A stretch of DNA of 37,257 nucleotides from positions 1-37,257 of the forward strand of contig JAIORB010000115.1 in NCBI GenBank assembly GCA_021108325.1, in the 5' to 3' direction. Positions within the stretch are counted from its first letter, which is position 1, and every line of letters starts with the position of its first letter. This document shows, in pieces, positions 25,390-34,254 of this stretch. The DNA comes from Bacteroidales bacterium (GTDB lineage: Bacteria > Bacteroidota > Bacteroidia > Bacteroidales > UBA12077). A model generated the notes under the pieces. The model worked only from the letters and a program-made list of their open reading frames with translations, was not told the DNA's origin and made no database searches. A program made the translations under genes and the position numbers.

Positions 25390-26785
25390 TTTTATTTATT
25401 TTTTCAATGAAAGAATTTAATCTCTTTGAAATATCTTTTTCGGCATAACTAATCAAATCCAAATCTTTTATTTGTAAGTTTATTACCGGAGATTTACCTG
25501 TATTTATTAGAATTAATTTTGCTAAAAAACTCTTTTTCCTGCCAAATCCAGGTGATTTTAATATATCGCTAAGCTTACTGTTTAACCACTGTAGGTTCTC
25601 AACTGAATAATCAATTAATAAAGCATCACAATTTATGAGGTTATAATAATGTTCTTGAATTAAATCTATTTTATTAGTTTTTTGTGTTGCTTCTAACACT
25701 ATCAATTTTTGTTTTACCAGTTCCTGCTTAATATCACTAAAAGTCTTATTATTTACCTCGTTTGATATTACATAAACCGATTTATTTTTTATTCCCTCTG
25801 ATTTTGTTTTCGTTTGAGTTTTAATATCTAAAATCTCTTCTGCTTTATTTCTAATAATCGTCTTAAAAACTTCAATTGGGGTTTGAATTATTTCTGTATT
25901 TTCAAGTAACTCAATATTTCTTTTAAAACTCTCGATATATAATTTTTGCTTTTCAGATTTTGGTTTTATATCAGTCGGAATCCAAACCAGGCGCTTTATT
26001 ATTTTATTTTCAGCTTTTAATTCTGCTGCCACTTCATGAAATAGATCATTTTGCAGTTCGATACTTGAAATATCAATATTATTTAATAATGGGGCATAAT
26101 ACTTACCTATAAGATGAACAGACAAGAATGATTGTTTTAAATTACCATGCACAAATTCACTAAAAGGAATCATATCTTTAGGAAAACTAGCTTTTGGCAA
26201 TACTTCAAATCCCAGATGTTCTAATTCCCTGATAATTGTTTCCCTGTTAAAATTTTGGTCGGTACTTGATTCAGCAATAAATATTTTACCTTTTGATTTC
26301 GTAGTTTCTTTTTCAGCAACCAAAACAGCTTTTTTTATTTCAAATACAATATCAAGAAACTTAAGCCATATTTCATTTTTTAATTCATCTATATGCTTCG
26401 ATAAATCAATTGCTTTATTTGTGGATTCATTGAATAAGTTAATAATTGTACAATCTTTAGGTGGCTCCTCTTTTATCTCAGGATGACAATTTATCTGAAT
26501 AATCTTTCTGTTTTTTAACTTATCAGCACTTAAAAGATTACTTTGATCATAATTGTTATTTAATAACAACTGAATTATAACTTTAGCATTTTCTGCAATT
26601 CCTTTTTTGCCAATTAAAGATTCGTTAGAAATAAAATTCGATATACTGATTTTTTGTTTTGAAATTTGATTAAGGCCTATTTCCAATATTGACTGAAAAG
26701 CATTAAGCCAATTAATCTCATTTTCGTTTAAATTTTCTTTTTTAAACGGAACATAAATCAGGATATCAGAATTTTCATTCGACAT
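25379..26785 (-). CDS. Protein of three TIR-like modules, STAND-associated
   Basis: A 468-residue cytoplasmic protein with no signal peptide. It reads as three Rossmann-like TIR-type modules: about 7-118 (I-L-I-Y-V-P-F, then W-L-N-A-F), 167-270 (K-I-F-I-A-E-S-S-T-D, G-F-E-V-L-P, L-S-V-H-L-I-G-K-Y-Y, S-S-I-E243-L-Q-N-D), and 335-435 (V-Y-V-I, then N-C-D-A-L-L-I-D-Y, W-L-N-S-K-L). Similar modules occur next to nSTAND ATPases in bacterial signalling and conflict loci. E243 could stand in the position of the NADase glutamate of catalytic TIRs, but this is uncertain and the modules may only scaffold assembly. It starts 2 bp after the phosphatase stop and overlaps the STAND gene by 11 bp, so the three should be made together. 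Confidence 0.7.
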   Translation of the reverse strand: MSNENSDILIYVPFKKENLNENEINWLNAFQSILEIGLNQISKQKISISNFISNESLIGKKGIAENAKVIIQLLLNNNYDQSNLLSADKLKNRKIIQINCHPEIKEEPPKDCTIINLFNESTNKAIDLSKHIDELKNEIWLKFLDIVFEIKKAVLVAEKETTKSKGKIFIAESSTDQNFNRETIIRELEHLGFEVLPKASFPKDMIPFSEFVHGNLKQSFLSVHLIGKYYAPLLNNIDISSIELQNDLFHEVAAELKAENKIIKRLVWIPTDIKPKSEKQKLYIESFKRNIELLENTEIIQTPIEVFKTIIRNKAEEILDIKTQTKTKSEGIKNKSVYVISNEVNNKTFSDIKQELVKQKLIVLEATQKTNKIDLIQEHYYNLINCDALLIDYSVENLQWLNSKLSDILKSPGFGRKKSFLAKLILINTGKSPVINLQIKDLDLISYAEKDISKRLNSFIEKINKNDT

Positions 26786-26787
26786 AT

Positions 26788-28800
26788 TTATTCGATTTTA
26801 ACACCAATTATAATAATATCATCTACTTGTTCTTCTTTGCCTCTCCATTTTTCCAAATGATCTTCAAGTATTTTTTCTTGTTCTTCAATTGGATTTTTAT
26901 GAATTTTTAGTAATAATTCTCTAAACTTCTTAACCATAAATTTACGTCCATCATGTCCTCCAAACTGATCGGGATAGCCATCGGAAAATGTATATAATAC
27001 ATCTCCCTTTTGAAGATCCATTTCATGATTCGTAAATTTAGGCAGCTCATCGTCAAAATTACCTCCTATTGCCATTTTATTCCCTTTAATCTGAATCATT
27101 TCATCATTTCTTACCAAGCATAATGGATTATTCGCACCGGCAAATTGGACTTTCATATTTTTATAATCGATAATACATAAAGCTAAATCCATTCCATCTT
27201 TTACGCCACTCATATTTTCATTTTCATTTCCTTTTTCTCTGAGAGTTTCTACAACACCTTCGTTTAAATAATCGAGAATTGTACTGGCTTTACGTGCTTT
27301 TTTAACATCAACAGCATAATTTAACTGGTTATTACCAACTATTGACATAAAAGCACCGGGAACACCATGTCCGGTACAGTCAACTGCTGCATAAATTGCA
27401 AGATCTTCTTTCTTTGTCATCCAATAGAAATCGCCGCTTACAATATCTTTTGGTTTATATAAAATAAATGAACTTGGTAATAATTGTTTTACAAAATTAT
27501 CAGGAGGTAAAATAGCATTCTGAATACGTTTTGCATAACGAATACTATCTGTTATATGCTTATTTTTAATTTCTATCTCCTCTTTTTGACGAACCACTTC
27601 AGCGGTACGGTCTTTTACCTTTTGTTCCAGTTCATTGTAATAACTCTCCAATTCCTCAATCATTGAATTGAATTTTTGTGAAAGTGTTGTTATTTCATTA
27701 TTTCCAATTACATCTGCTCGTTCATCTAAATGCCCATCGGAAACACGATTAACTTTTTCAACAAGCCTTTTAATAGGACTTGTTATAACCTTGGTTTTAC
27801 GATACAATAGAATAATTACAACAAATATCGTTAATCCAAATACCGAAATAAATTTTATTAGTTCATTTCTTAATAAGACATCTTGTCGTGTTCTATCGGA
27901 AATAATTCTAATTACTGCTCCTTTATATAAATCTGTATTTGCTCTATGAATATATAAGTACGTATAGTATAATTTTTGTCGGTTATGTTTTCTTAGAATT
28001 TTTGTTGAGTCCTGCTTGTCAAAACGCTCTTTCATAAAAAGAATTTCATTTTCTGATAATTCAACATCTTTCGTTAATGAAATAGGGCCATCTTTGCTAA
28101 TAAAAATATCAGCATCAACAACTGAAGGCTGATTTTGCGAAAGTTTGCTAATTGTCTTTTTCGAATAATTAATTATTTCATCTGCCTGTCCCGAATAAAT
28201 TCCAAGTTCAATTATATATTTACCGTCTAAAGTAGGGTGATATGTATATTTCTTTAGTCTTCTTGTATTTTTCTCTACAGTAAATCTTTCATTTACGTAT
28301 TCTCCTTTTTCAAAAATATTGTTAATCATTTGCTCATGATCTTTTCCAAACAAAAATAAATTAAGACCCGAATCAGCCTCAAAGGTTGAATTAACAATTA
28401 TTCCTTCCTGATTAATTACATATATATCTTCCATTTCAGGATCCATGCCAAGCTCTTTTCGAATCTTGTTTAAGTCAGTATATTCAATATTATCGGTATT
28501 TTTAAAATAGTTATGAACCAATTTATTACTATATGCTTCCATAATTGGATTCATATTATGCTCCACAACCTCAAGAGCAACTTCCAGATATCCCGTTATA
28601 TGAATGATTTCTTCAGAAATCATTCTGTTTTTTGTATCAATAGATTCAACTAAATTCGATTTTGTTTGATAATAATTAAATGCACCTAAAATAAGCAATG
28701 CCGAAACTGCAGGTATTACAACATTTAAAATAAGTTGCTTAAAAATAGTGGTCTTTCGCATATAATAAAGTTTTATTCTACGTATTAATTTATATAACAT
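26788..28800 (-). CDS. Membrane sensor - HAMP - SpoIIE/PP2C serine phosphatase
   Basis: A 670-residue protein. Membrane helices at about 20-42 and 313-333 bracket a periplasmic dCache-like sensor domain. A HAMP domain (about 335-387), a coiled-coil linker, and a SpoIIE-type PP2C domain (about 440-670) follow, with metal-binding motifs G-D-F-Y-W (456-460) and D474-C-T-G-H-G-V-P-G-A and the late F-S-D-G-Y and D-D-I-I-I-I-G motifs. S-I-R-Y-A-K-R-I-Q-N-A-I-L-P at 419-432 is typical of Bacteroidota members. Such phosphatases usually act on phospho-STAS proteins, none of which is encoded nearby, so its substrate here is unknown. Met14 is an alternative start. It is 34 bp behind the NTT-like gene and 2 bp before the TIR-like gene. 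Confidence 0.92.
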   Translation of the reverse strand: MLYKLIRRIKLYYMRKTTIFKQLILNVVIPAVSALLILGAFNYYQTKSNLVESIDTKNRMISEEIIHITGYLEVALEVVEHNMNPIMEAYSNKLVHNYFKNTDNIEYTDLNKIRKELGMDPEMEDIYVINQEGIIVNSTFEADSGLNLFLFGKDHEQMINNIFEKGEYVNERFTVEKNTRRLKKYTYHPTLDGKYIIELGIYSGQADEIINYSKKTISKLSQNQPSVVDADIFISKDGPISLTKDVELSENEILFMKERFDKQDSTKILRKHNRQKLYYTYLYIHRANTDLYKGAVIRIISDRTRQDVLLRNELIKFISVFGLTIFVVIILLYRKTKVITSPIKRLVEKVNRVSDGHLDERADVIGNNEITTLSQKFNSMIEELESYYNELEQKVKDRTAEVVRQKEEIEIKNKHITDSIRYAKRIQNAILPPDNFVKQLLPSSFILYKPKDIVSGDFYWMTKKEDLAIYAAVDCTGHGVPGAFMSIVGNNQLNYAVDVKKARKASTILDYLNEGVVETLREKGNENENMSGVKDGMDLALCIIDYKNMKVQFAGANNPLCLVRNDEMIQIKGNKMAIGGNFDDELPKFTNHEMDLQKGDVLYTFSDGYPDQFGGHDGRKFMVKKFRELLLKIHKNPIEEQEKILEDHLEKWRGKEEQVDDIIIIGVKIE

Positions 28801-28834
28801 ACATGGATATTTTTACTTTTATACATTAATTTGT

Positions 28835-31800
28835 CTATGCTTCTATAGTTTGTTTACCAATTTTTGAGTTAATCCAGTTTATAACAGCAATTTCAATCTT
28901 ATGAAAATCAAACATATTGTAAATTACATCATTTTTTTCTATATAAAAAATAGTGGTTTCTTCTTGCTGGCTTAATGAAACCTTCCTTTTAGCATCTTTC
29001 AATATCTCATTCATATCATATAATTCGCCTTCAATAAGTTCCAGTTTTTCTTCATCGTCAATTGAAAGCAATATTGACTCACCTTTTACAATAAGCACTT
29101 TATCTCTTAAATCTGATACGATAATATCACTAAGCTCATAAGAATCATAAGTTAAGTTATTCATCGATTTTGCTAATTCGTATAAATACCTTCCATCAAC
29201 CTTTTTAAAATATTTAATTGACTTTAAGAACCAGGTTTTTTCAACAAGCAAATGATCTTTAGAAGAACTTAATAAATCTATAGTATTATCAAGTTCTTCA
29301 CGGTATATTTGATTTAATCGTTTTCCAATAGTATTAAACCGGTCTTTATCGATACCATTAATAACAATGCCGGCAGTTTCTCTTAATATTTCATGAGAGT
29401 TAAAAAGGTGTGCAATTAAATCATTTGGAATTTCATTATTCTCAATTTCTGAAAATGCAAAAATTGCACAAACTTTTGTCCAGATATTAGTTTCGTTAAT
29501 ATCTCTATTAATAATAGAAATAATTAAGTCATTAAATAAAAGTTTTTCAACCGGATAATAATTCTGAAGCTGTTTTATTTTTTCAGTCAACGAAATATCT
29601 TCAACAACAGGAAATAATTTTGGTTTTATTTCTTCTTGTATAAACAAGTCTAATAATTCTAATGCATAGCTAATTCCTTCTGTTGTACCACTTTCAATAT
29701 TTTCCTTAACATGCATGATTGATTTAGCATCGTAAGCTAAAGACAATAATAGGTATAGTAACTCGTAATTTGCTTTTATTTCTTCCTTCAACGCTTCTTT
29801 GAGATAATTAAATCCCTGCGTTTCATCAAGTGTATCCTGCGCAGCCATATTATATCCCATTATACCAATATGTTTTTCAATAATATGATGTATTTGTATA
29901 ATAGTTTTTTCATCTGTTTTAAATCCTGTTTCTTTTAAGGCAATTAAAATATACTTAAGGACTTCTTCGTTAGGATGATCAAGTTTTTTTATTAAAAGCG
30001 ATTTAGCCCTTTCACCTCCTATTTGACCCATTAATTTAACAAGGCGCAGTATAATTCTATGACTTGTACCTGTTTTATAAAAATACAGGTCAATATTACT
30101 TAAGGCATCTTCGCCAAAACTTGCCAGTGAATCATAAGCATAAGAAATTAATTCGGGAGTATCAAGATAATCAATTATTAAAGGACAAAATTCAATATTT
30201 TTTGTATTGGTTACTGCTTTAATAGTTGCTATTTTAACAGGCAGTTGTAAATCTCTAATTAATGCCTTTAAATAAACAAATAATTCCGGTTCATAAAATT
30301 TACCCATTAAAAAAGCAGCAAGAATTCTTTCTTCGGTACCTTTTGATTTGGAAAGGATTACAAGCTTTTCAATTCCTGGTGATTTTTCAACTTTTACATC
30401 AACACTGTTTAATAACTCCGACAAAGAATCAGTATTTTCCGGCAAATACTTAAATGAATCTATAAGCTTAGATTTTGCTACTCTTTTTATTGCATAATCA
30501 GAAACAACTTTATTTTGATGATTTATTAAACTGTTTATTTTTCCCTCGAATTTTAACGGATGCAATTCAAAATCGATATCAAGGCCCGGAACTATTTGAT
30601 TAAAGTCGATAGATTCATCTTGTAAATTCTCATTTATAAAATCCGATACATTTTCGATTTCCTCTTTCTTTCCTTTATATTCAGCAAGGGATTTTTGCAA
30701 AGAGATTTTATATTCGGCATAAAGTTTCCGGGCAACAAAAAACCAAATCACAAGAATGAAAAATAAAGAATAAGAAAAATGAATTAATTTAAAAAACTCA
30801 AACAAGCTTAGTGCGGCTAATATAAGTCCGGCAGCTAATGCTGCTATCTCATTTATAGTACCATCTACATATGCCTGAACATCGTGTCGAATTTCTGCTT
30901 TTAACGACTGATATAAAATTTTAAATGCAGGAACCTCAACTGCGTCTTTTAAAGCTTTTGAGAAAAGTCTACTTAAAGATATAATCAGAAAGAAAAACAT
31001 AAAGCTTGCTGATGCTGTTGTGTATCCAAATATCGAACCTATTAATACTGCAATTGCTGTAAAAATCCCTAATAAAAATGATGAAATAATTACACTCACC
31101 TTCAAACCGTAGGTTTTCATCAGCTTGCTATACAAAAATGTTTTAAACAAAAAGGTAAATAAAAGTAAACTACCTGTAAATGCTCCCAGAAATTCTGCCA
31201 GATCGTTATGATCAGGGTAATTTTCTTTTGTAACAGAAAGAAATGAAAACTGAATAAAAAATGCTGCTAACATCGACATCACAACAAAAATAGACATGTA
31301 TAAAACATATTTATTTTTTAGAAGTTCAGGTAATCGTTTTCGTTTTTTCTCTTTCTTTATTGTTTCTTGATTTAAATTATACTTAACAGAAATAATAATT
31401 TGCATTATAAATGCACACATCACACTAACCGAACTCAAAAAAAGCAGGTTTTTCTGTTCAAATCCTACTGAAATTAACACAGGGATTGCGAATGTACTTA
31501 GTATTGCTCCAAATATTTGTCCACTATCAATAAGTCCAAACAACCTTTTACCCTGTCTAAGTGAAAACATTCTGCCTACAGCTCCCCAAAAACCAAGCAA
31601 AGCCATAATATTTAGGGGACCCATCATAATAAAAATTAAAAATACCAGCCAGGGGCTTTCTGTATATTGAAATAATACTCTTAACAGAGCTGTTGATATT
31701 AAAATAAAAATAAGATTAAACATTGCCACAGTCGAAAACTTATACCGACTTTGAAATCTGGCATATAATGTAGTTAGAACAATACCTACTAAACCTGAAA

Positions 31801-31975
31801 TAACATAAGCTTTGGGAATCATGGAAGCAGGATAGGCATTAAGAAATAAGGCATGTGCGCCTACATCAAATGCTCCATAAAATATCCCGAGAAAAACCGA
31901 CTGAATAAGAAACAATGAAACGCTGATTCTTTCATTCTGTTCAATGTTAAAAATAGCATAAACATCTTTCCTCAT
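28835..31975 (-). CDS. NTT/MFS-like transporter fused to HEAT repeats and a CNBD-like domain
   Basis: A 1046-residue protein. About 430 N-terminal residues hold some 12 membrane helices with the look of ATP/ADP translocase-like (NTT) proteins, for example F-Y-G-A-F-D-V-G-A-H-A-L-F near 33-45 and D-A-V-E-V-P-A-F-K-I-L-Y. Residues about 500-880 are HEAT-like helical pairs. Residues about 905-1035 (V-E-K-T-W-F-L-K-S-I-K-Y-F-K-K-V onward) resemble a cyclic nucleotide-binding domain, but the phosphate-binding cassette is not recognisable. NTT-HEAT fusions are known from free-living bacteria, where their transport activity is unclear. A sensor or scaffold role is therefore as likely as nucleotide exchange. 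It probably leads the downstream operon, with only 34 bp to the phosphatase gene. Confidence 0.8.
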   Translation of the reverse strand: MRKDVYAIFNIEQNERISVSLFLIQSVFLGIFYGAFDVGAHALFLNAYPASMIPKAYVISGLVGIVLTTLYARFQSRYKFSTVAMFNLIFILISTALLRVLFQYTESPWLVFLIFIMMGPLNIMALLGFWGAVGRMFSLRQGKRLFGLIDSGQIFGAILSTFAIPVLISVGFEQKNLLFLSSVSVMCAFIMQIIISVKYNLNQETIKKEKKRKRLPELLKNKYVLYMSIFVVMSMLAAFFIQFSFLSVTKENYPDHNDLAEFLGAFTGSLLLFTFLFKTFLYSKLMKTYGLKVSVIISSFLLGIFTAIAVLIGSIFGYTTASASFMFFFLIISLSRLFSKALKDAVEVPAFKILYQSLKAEIRHDVQAYVDGTINEIAALAAGLILAALSLFEFFKLIHFSYSLFFILVIWFFVARKLYAEYKISLQKSLAEYKGKKEEIENVSDFINENLQDESIDFNQIVPGLDIDFELHPLKFEGKINSLINHQNKVVSDYAIKRVAKSKLIDSFKYLPENTDSLSELLNSVDVKVEKSPGIEKLVILSKSKGTEERILAAFLMGKFYEPELFVYLKALIRDLQLPVKIATIKAVTNTKNIEFCPLIIDYLDTPELISYAYDSLASFGEDALSNIDLYFYKTGTSHRIILRLVKLMGQIGGERAKSLLIKKLDHPNEEVLKYILIALKETGFKTDEKTIIQIHHIIEKHIGIMGYNMAAQDTLDETQGFNYLKEALKEEIKANYELLYLLLSLAYDAKSIMHVKENIESGTTEGISYALELLDLFIQEEIKPKLFPVVEDISLTEKIKQLQNYYPVEKLLFNDLIISIINRDINETNIWTKVCAIFAFSEIENNEIPNDLIAHLFNSHEILRETAGIVINGIDKDRFNTIGKRLNQIYREELDNTIDLLSSSKDHLLVEKTWFLKSIKYFKKVDGRYLYELAKSMNNLTYDSYELSDIIVSDLRDKVLIVKGESILLSIDDEEKLELIEGELYDMNEILKDAKRKVSLSQQEETTIFYIEKNDVIYNMFDFHKIEIAVINWINSKIGKQTIEA

Positions 31976-32302
31976 AATAATTCTAAATTTGAAGGTGTTA
32001 ATTTACTAATTAAATTCTTATTATTCAATATAAAGAACAATTTACAAGTGGTATAATTAGCTAATAATATCGGTTAATAACAGGAAATTTATCTATTAAT
32101 CACTTATATTGCTTTATTTATATATAAATATCCTTTGTTAATAAAATTTCACAAAAAAATACATAACTAAAATAAACATATATGTCGCTGCTTTTGTTAA
32201 TTAGATTGTTTAATTGAATCAAGCATTAAAATAATTATTAGAAAATACTAATTGATAATTAATTAAAAGTATATATCTTTATGATTCTATTAAGAAAATA
32301 AT
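31976..32302. other. Divergent intergenic region
   Basis: 327 bp of very AT-rich DNA between the NTT-like gene (minus) and the YhhQ gene (plus). It should hold both promoters. A plausible plus-strand promoter is noted at 32252-32281. No clear minus-strand -7 element, operator palindrome, riboswitch fold or small ORF was recognised. Confidence 0.6.
32252..32281 (+). promoter_or_regulatory. Candidate promoter of the YhhQ gene
   Basis: TTG (32252-32254), 19 nt, then TATCTTTA (32274-32281), which matches TAnnTTTG except for the last base. The start codon lies 22 bp downstream. Confidence 0.45.
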
Positions 32303-33052
32303 ATGTTTACAGGAACCGTTTCGGAAAACAAATACAAAGTAAGAAGAGAATTTGTATTTGTTATTCTTTCAGGATTATTTGTTGGATCTTTGGCGATGCT
32401 AAATATTTTAGGCCTATCGCGTTTAATCGATTTATCATTTACTTTTGATGGAGTAAAAATTCCTTTTATGGTTTTTGTAGGAGTACTGCCTTATCCAATT
32501 ACTTTCCTATGCACAGACTTTATTAGTGAATTATATGGACGAAAAAGAGCCAATATGGTTGTCTGGGTTGGTTTATTGATGAATGGATGGGTTTTGTTTA
32601 TATTATGGTTTTCCGGTAAATTACCCGAAAATCCACAAATAAATAGTGATGCATTTTTCAGGATAAGAGAATTAACTTTTGGTGCAACTGCTGCTTCAAT
32701 GATTGCATATTTAACAGCCCAATTTGTTGACGTTCATATTTTTCATTTTTTAAAAAAATTAACCAAAGGAAAACATTTATGGTTAAGGAATAACGGATCG
32801 ACACTAACCAGTCAATTAGTCGATTCAGTAGCCGTTGTATTAATTACCTATTATGGTGCCAAAGCCATTGAACTGCATCCGGACACTCATGTTTTTTCAT
32901 TTTTGATAATGCTTATTGCTTCTAATTACGTGTTTAAAATGACTTCAGCATTGCTTGATACAGTTCCTTTTTATATTGGTGTAAAATGGCTTTCTAAATA
33001 TTTAAACATTGATCCCTTAAAAGAATATCACGAGGAAAAATACGAAAAGTAG
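32303..33052 (+). CDS. yhhQ: Queuosine precursor transporter, YhhQ/VUT family
   Basis: A 249-residue inner-membrane protein with about six to seven hydrophobic helices. The family pattern is seen in the second helix pair (F-L-C-T-D-F-I-S-E-L-Y-G-R-K-R-A) and in the S-Q-L-V-D-S-V-A-V-V segment; acidic residues in both membrane stretches are typical of the VUT family. In E. coli YhhQ imports the queuosine precursors preQ0 and preQ1 for tRNA wobble modification. The gene stands alone and divergent from the STAND operon, with no preQ1 riboswitch recognised in its short leader. The family is clear; the exact substrate is by analogy. Confidence 0.93.
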   Translation: MFTGTVSENKYKVRREFVFVILSGLFVGSLAMLNILGLSRLIDLSFTFDGVKIPFMVFVGVLPYPITFLCTDFISELYGRKRANMVVWVGLLMNGWVLFILWFSGKLPENPQINSDAFFRIRELTFGATAASMIAYLTAQFVDVHIFHFLKKLTKGKHLWLRNNGSTLTSQLVDSVAVVLITYYGAKAIELHPDTHVFSFLIMLIASNYVFKMTSALLDTVPFYIGVKWLSKYLNIDPLKEYHEEKYEK

Positions 33053-33091
33053 TTCTTTGCAAAAACAGTTGACTTAAGAGGTGTGTTTTTA

Positions 33092-33110
33092 AATTATTAG
33101 ACTAATAATT
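33092..33110. repeat. AT-rich palindrome between convergent genes
   Basis: AATTATTAG and CTAATAATT flank one central A, a perfect 9-bp inverted repeat covering the TAG stop of the minus-strand gene. It has almost no GC, so it is a weak hairpin, and a terminator role is uncertain. Confidence 0.35.
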
Positions 33111-34244
33111 ATTGTCTTGACTGCTTTTTTTCTCGTTCCACCATTCATTAATCTTTACTAAATCTTGTTTTTTGCCAACAACTTTTTGGCTAATTATTCG
33201 TTTTGTTTTTCGTTTTATTTTACCTGAATCTATTATTTCTTCGCCTGCATTTTCCAATGCATACAATATGTTGTTTAATTTTTTATATGTAAAAGGGTTA
33301 CCATATAAACCTACAGCTGTTGTGCGATAAATTTCACCAACAACAGGTGTATGCCTGTTATGTGACAAGGCTTTAAAATATGTACGAACTGGTTCAAAAT
33401 TTATCATTTCAAAAAATCCACATATAGAGAAAACCACCATTGAATTATTATTATTGATGTATCTTCTGGGGTGCCTGACCCGCTTCATACCTTCAATCAT
33501 ATAAGGATATGCGCGACTTACAGAACGATCGAAAAAATTTTTCAAGATACCTGGCATACCATCAGCATATATAGGAAAAGCATATACCGTCAGATCGGCT
33601 TCGAACATCTTCTCTGCCAAAACATGAAAATCATCCTTATCGTGAAACATACATTCGCCCGGAGTATTCATCCAGCATGAAAAACAACCGGTACAAGGTT
33701 TAATTTGATATTTATTCAAATGAACTATTTCAACCTCAGTTTTTTTTCTCATGCCTTCAATAAATGGCTTTAAATAAAAATTGGTATAACCGTTTTGGCC
33801 TCGTGGAGAAGCACTTAATACAATAACTTTTTGTGGTTTTTTCCAATATTTTGAAGGATTTTTTTCAAATCTTGTAACAGGATCTTCCGGAACCAATACT
33901 TCACCATTTAATGATTTGCGAGGTAAAATCTTAAAAAATGAAGTATCACCTTTAAATTTAAGTTTTCCACTAATAACACCTAATATCGGATTTAGTTTCC
34001 CTCCTGCCAAATCTAACCAATTATAAAATGTTGATTTTATAGTAACCGTTGGATTGTCAGCAATACCTTCGTTCAATACTAAATTTTCAAAATCTGATTG
34101 TATAAAACAATCTATTTTTTTATTGTTATGCTTTAGATGAAACTGAATTATTCCTTCTGCTTTTCGATCATGATCAGGATAGGCTAACATTAACTTCTCC
34201 ACCATCTTTTCCATTATAGGTATAGGTGATAATGGTTCTTTCAT
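33102..34244 (-). CDS. SCP2-like domain fused to an iron-sulfur flavoprotein-type FMN reductase
   Basis: A 380-residue cytoplasmic protein. Residues about 1-110 resemble an SCP2 sterol-transfer-like domain (F-H-L-K-H-N, P-T-V-T-I-K, K-L-K-F-K-G-D). Residues about 138-330 are a flavodoxin-like NADPH-dependent FMN reductase: V-I-V-L-S-A-S-P-R-G (phosphate loop of FMN binding) and F-P-I-Y-A-D-G-M-P-G. Between them lies C184-x2-C187-x2-C190-x7-C198, the compact cluster that binds 4Fe-4S in iron-sulfur flavoproteins. The SCP2-like part may present a hydrophobic substrate or quinone to the redox domain. It starts 10 bp after the barrel gene at 34255-35004, so the two are probably co-transcribed, though the functional link is obscure. 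Confidence 0.8.
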   Translation of the reverse strand: MKEPLSPIPIMEKMVEKLMLAYPDHDRKAEGIIQFHLKHNNKKIDCFIQSDFENLVLNEGIADNPTVTIKSTFYNWLDLAGGKLNPILGVISGKLKFKGDTSFFKILPRKSLNGEVLVPEDPVTRFEKNPSKYWKKPQKVIVLSASPRGQNGYTNFYLKPFIEGMRKKTEVEIVHLNKYQIKPCTGCFSCWMNTPGECMFHDKDDFHVLAEKMFEADLTVYAFPIYADGMPGILKNFFDRSVSRAYPYMIEGMKRVRHPRRYINNNNSMVVFSICGFFEMINFEPVRTYFKALSHNRHTPVVGEIYRTTAVGLYGNPFTYKKLNNILYALENAGEEIIDSGKIKRKTKRIISQKVVGKKQDLVKINEWWNEKKSSQDNNY

Positions 34245-34254
34245 AAGATAAACT

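Noticed and set aside
13970..28800. Reading the STAND/TIR genes as a typical anti-phage (Avs/CBASS-like) defence island
   Set aside because: No nuclease, cyclase, pore effector, integrase or other defence gene is nearby. The sensor part is predicted to be periplasmic and the operon continues into outer-membrane and type IX genes, so envelope signalling fits better. A defence role is not excluded.
28835..31975. NTT-like gene as evidence of an intracellular parasite
   Set aside because: The HEAT/CNBD-fused form is known from free-living bacteria, and the rest of the window shows no genome reduction.
33092..33110. AT palindrome as an integrase attachment or replication site
   Set aside because: There is no integrase, tRNA gene or iteron near it, and short AT palindromes are expected by chance at this base composition.
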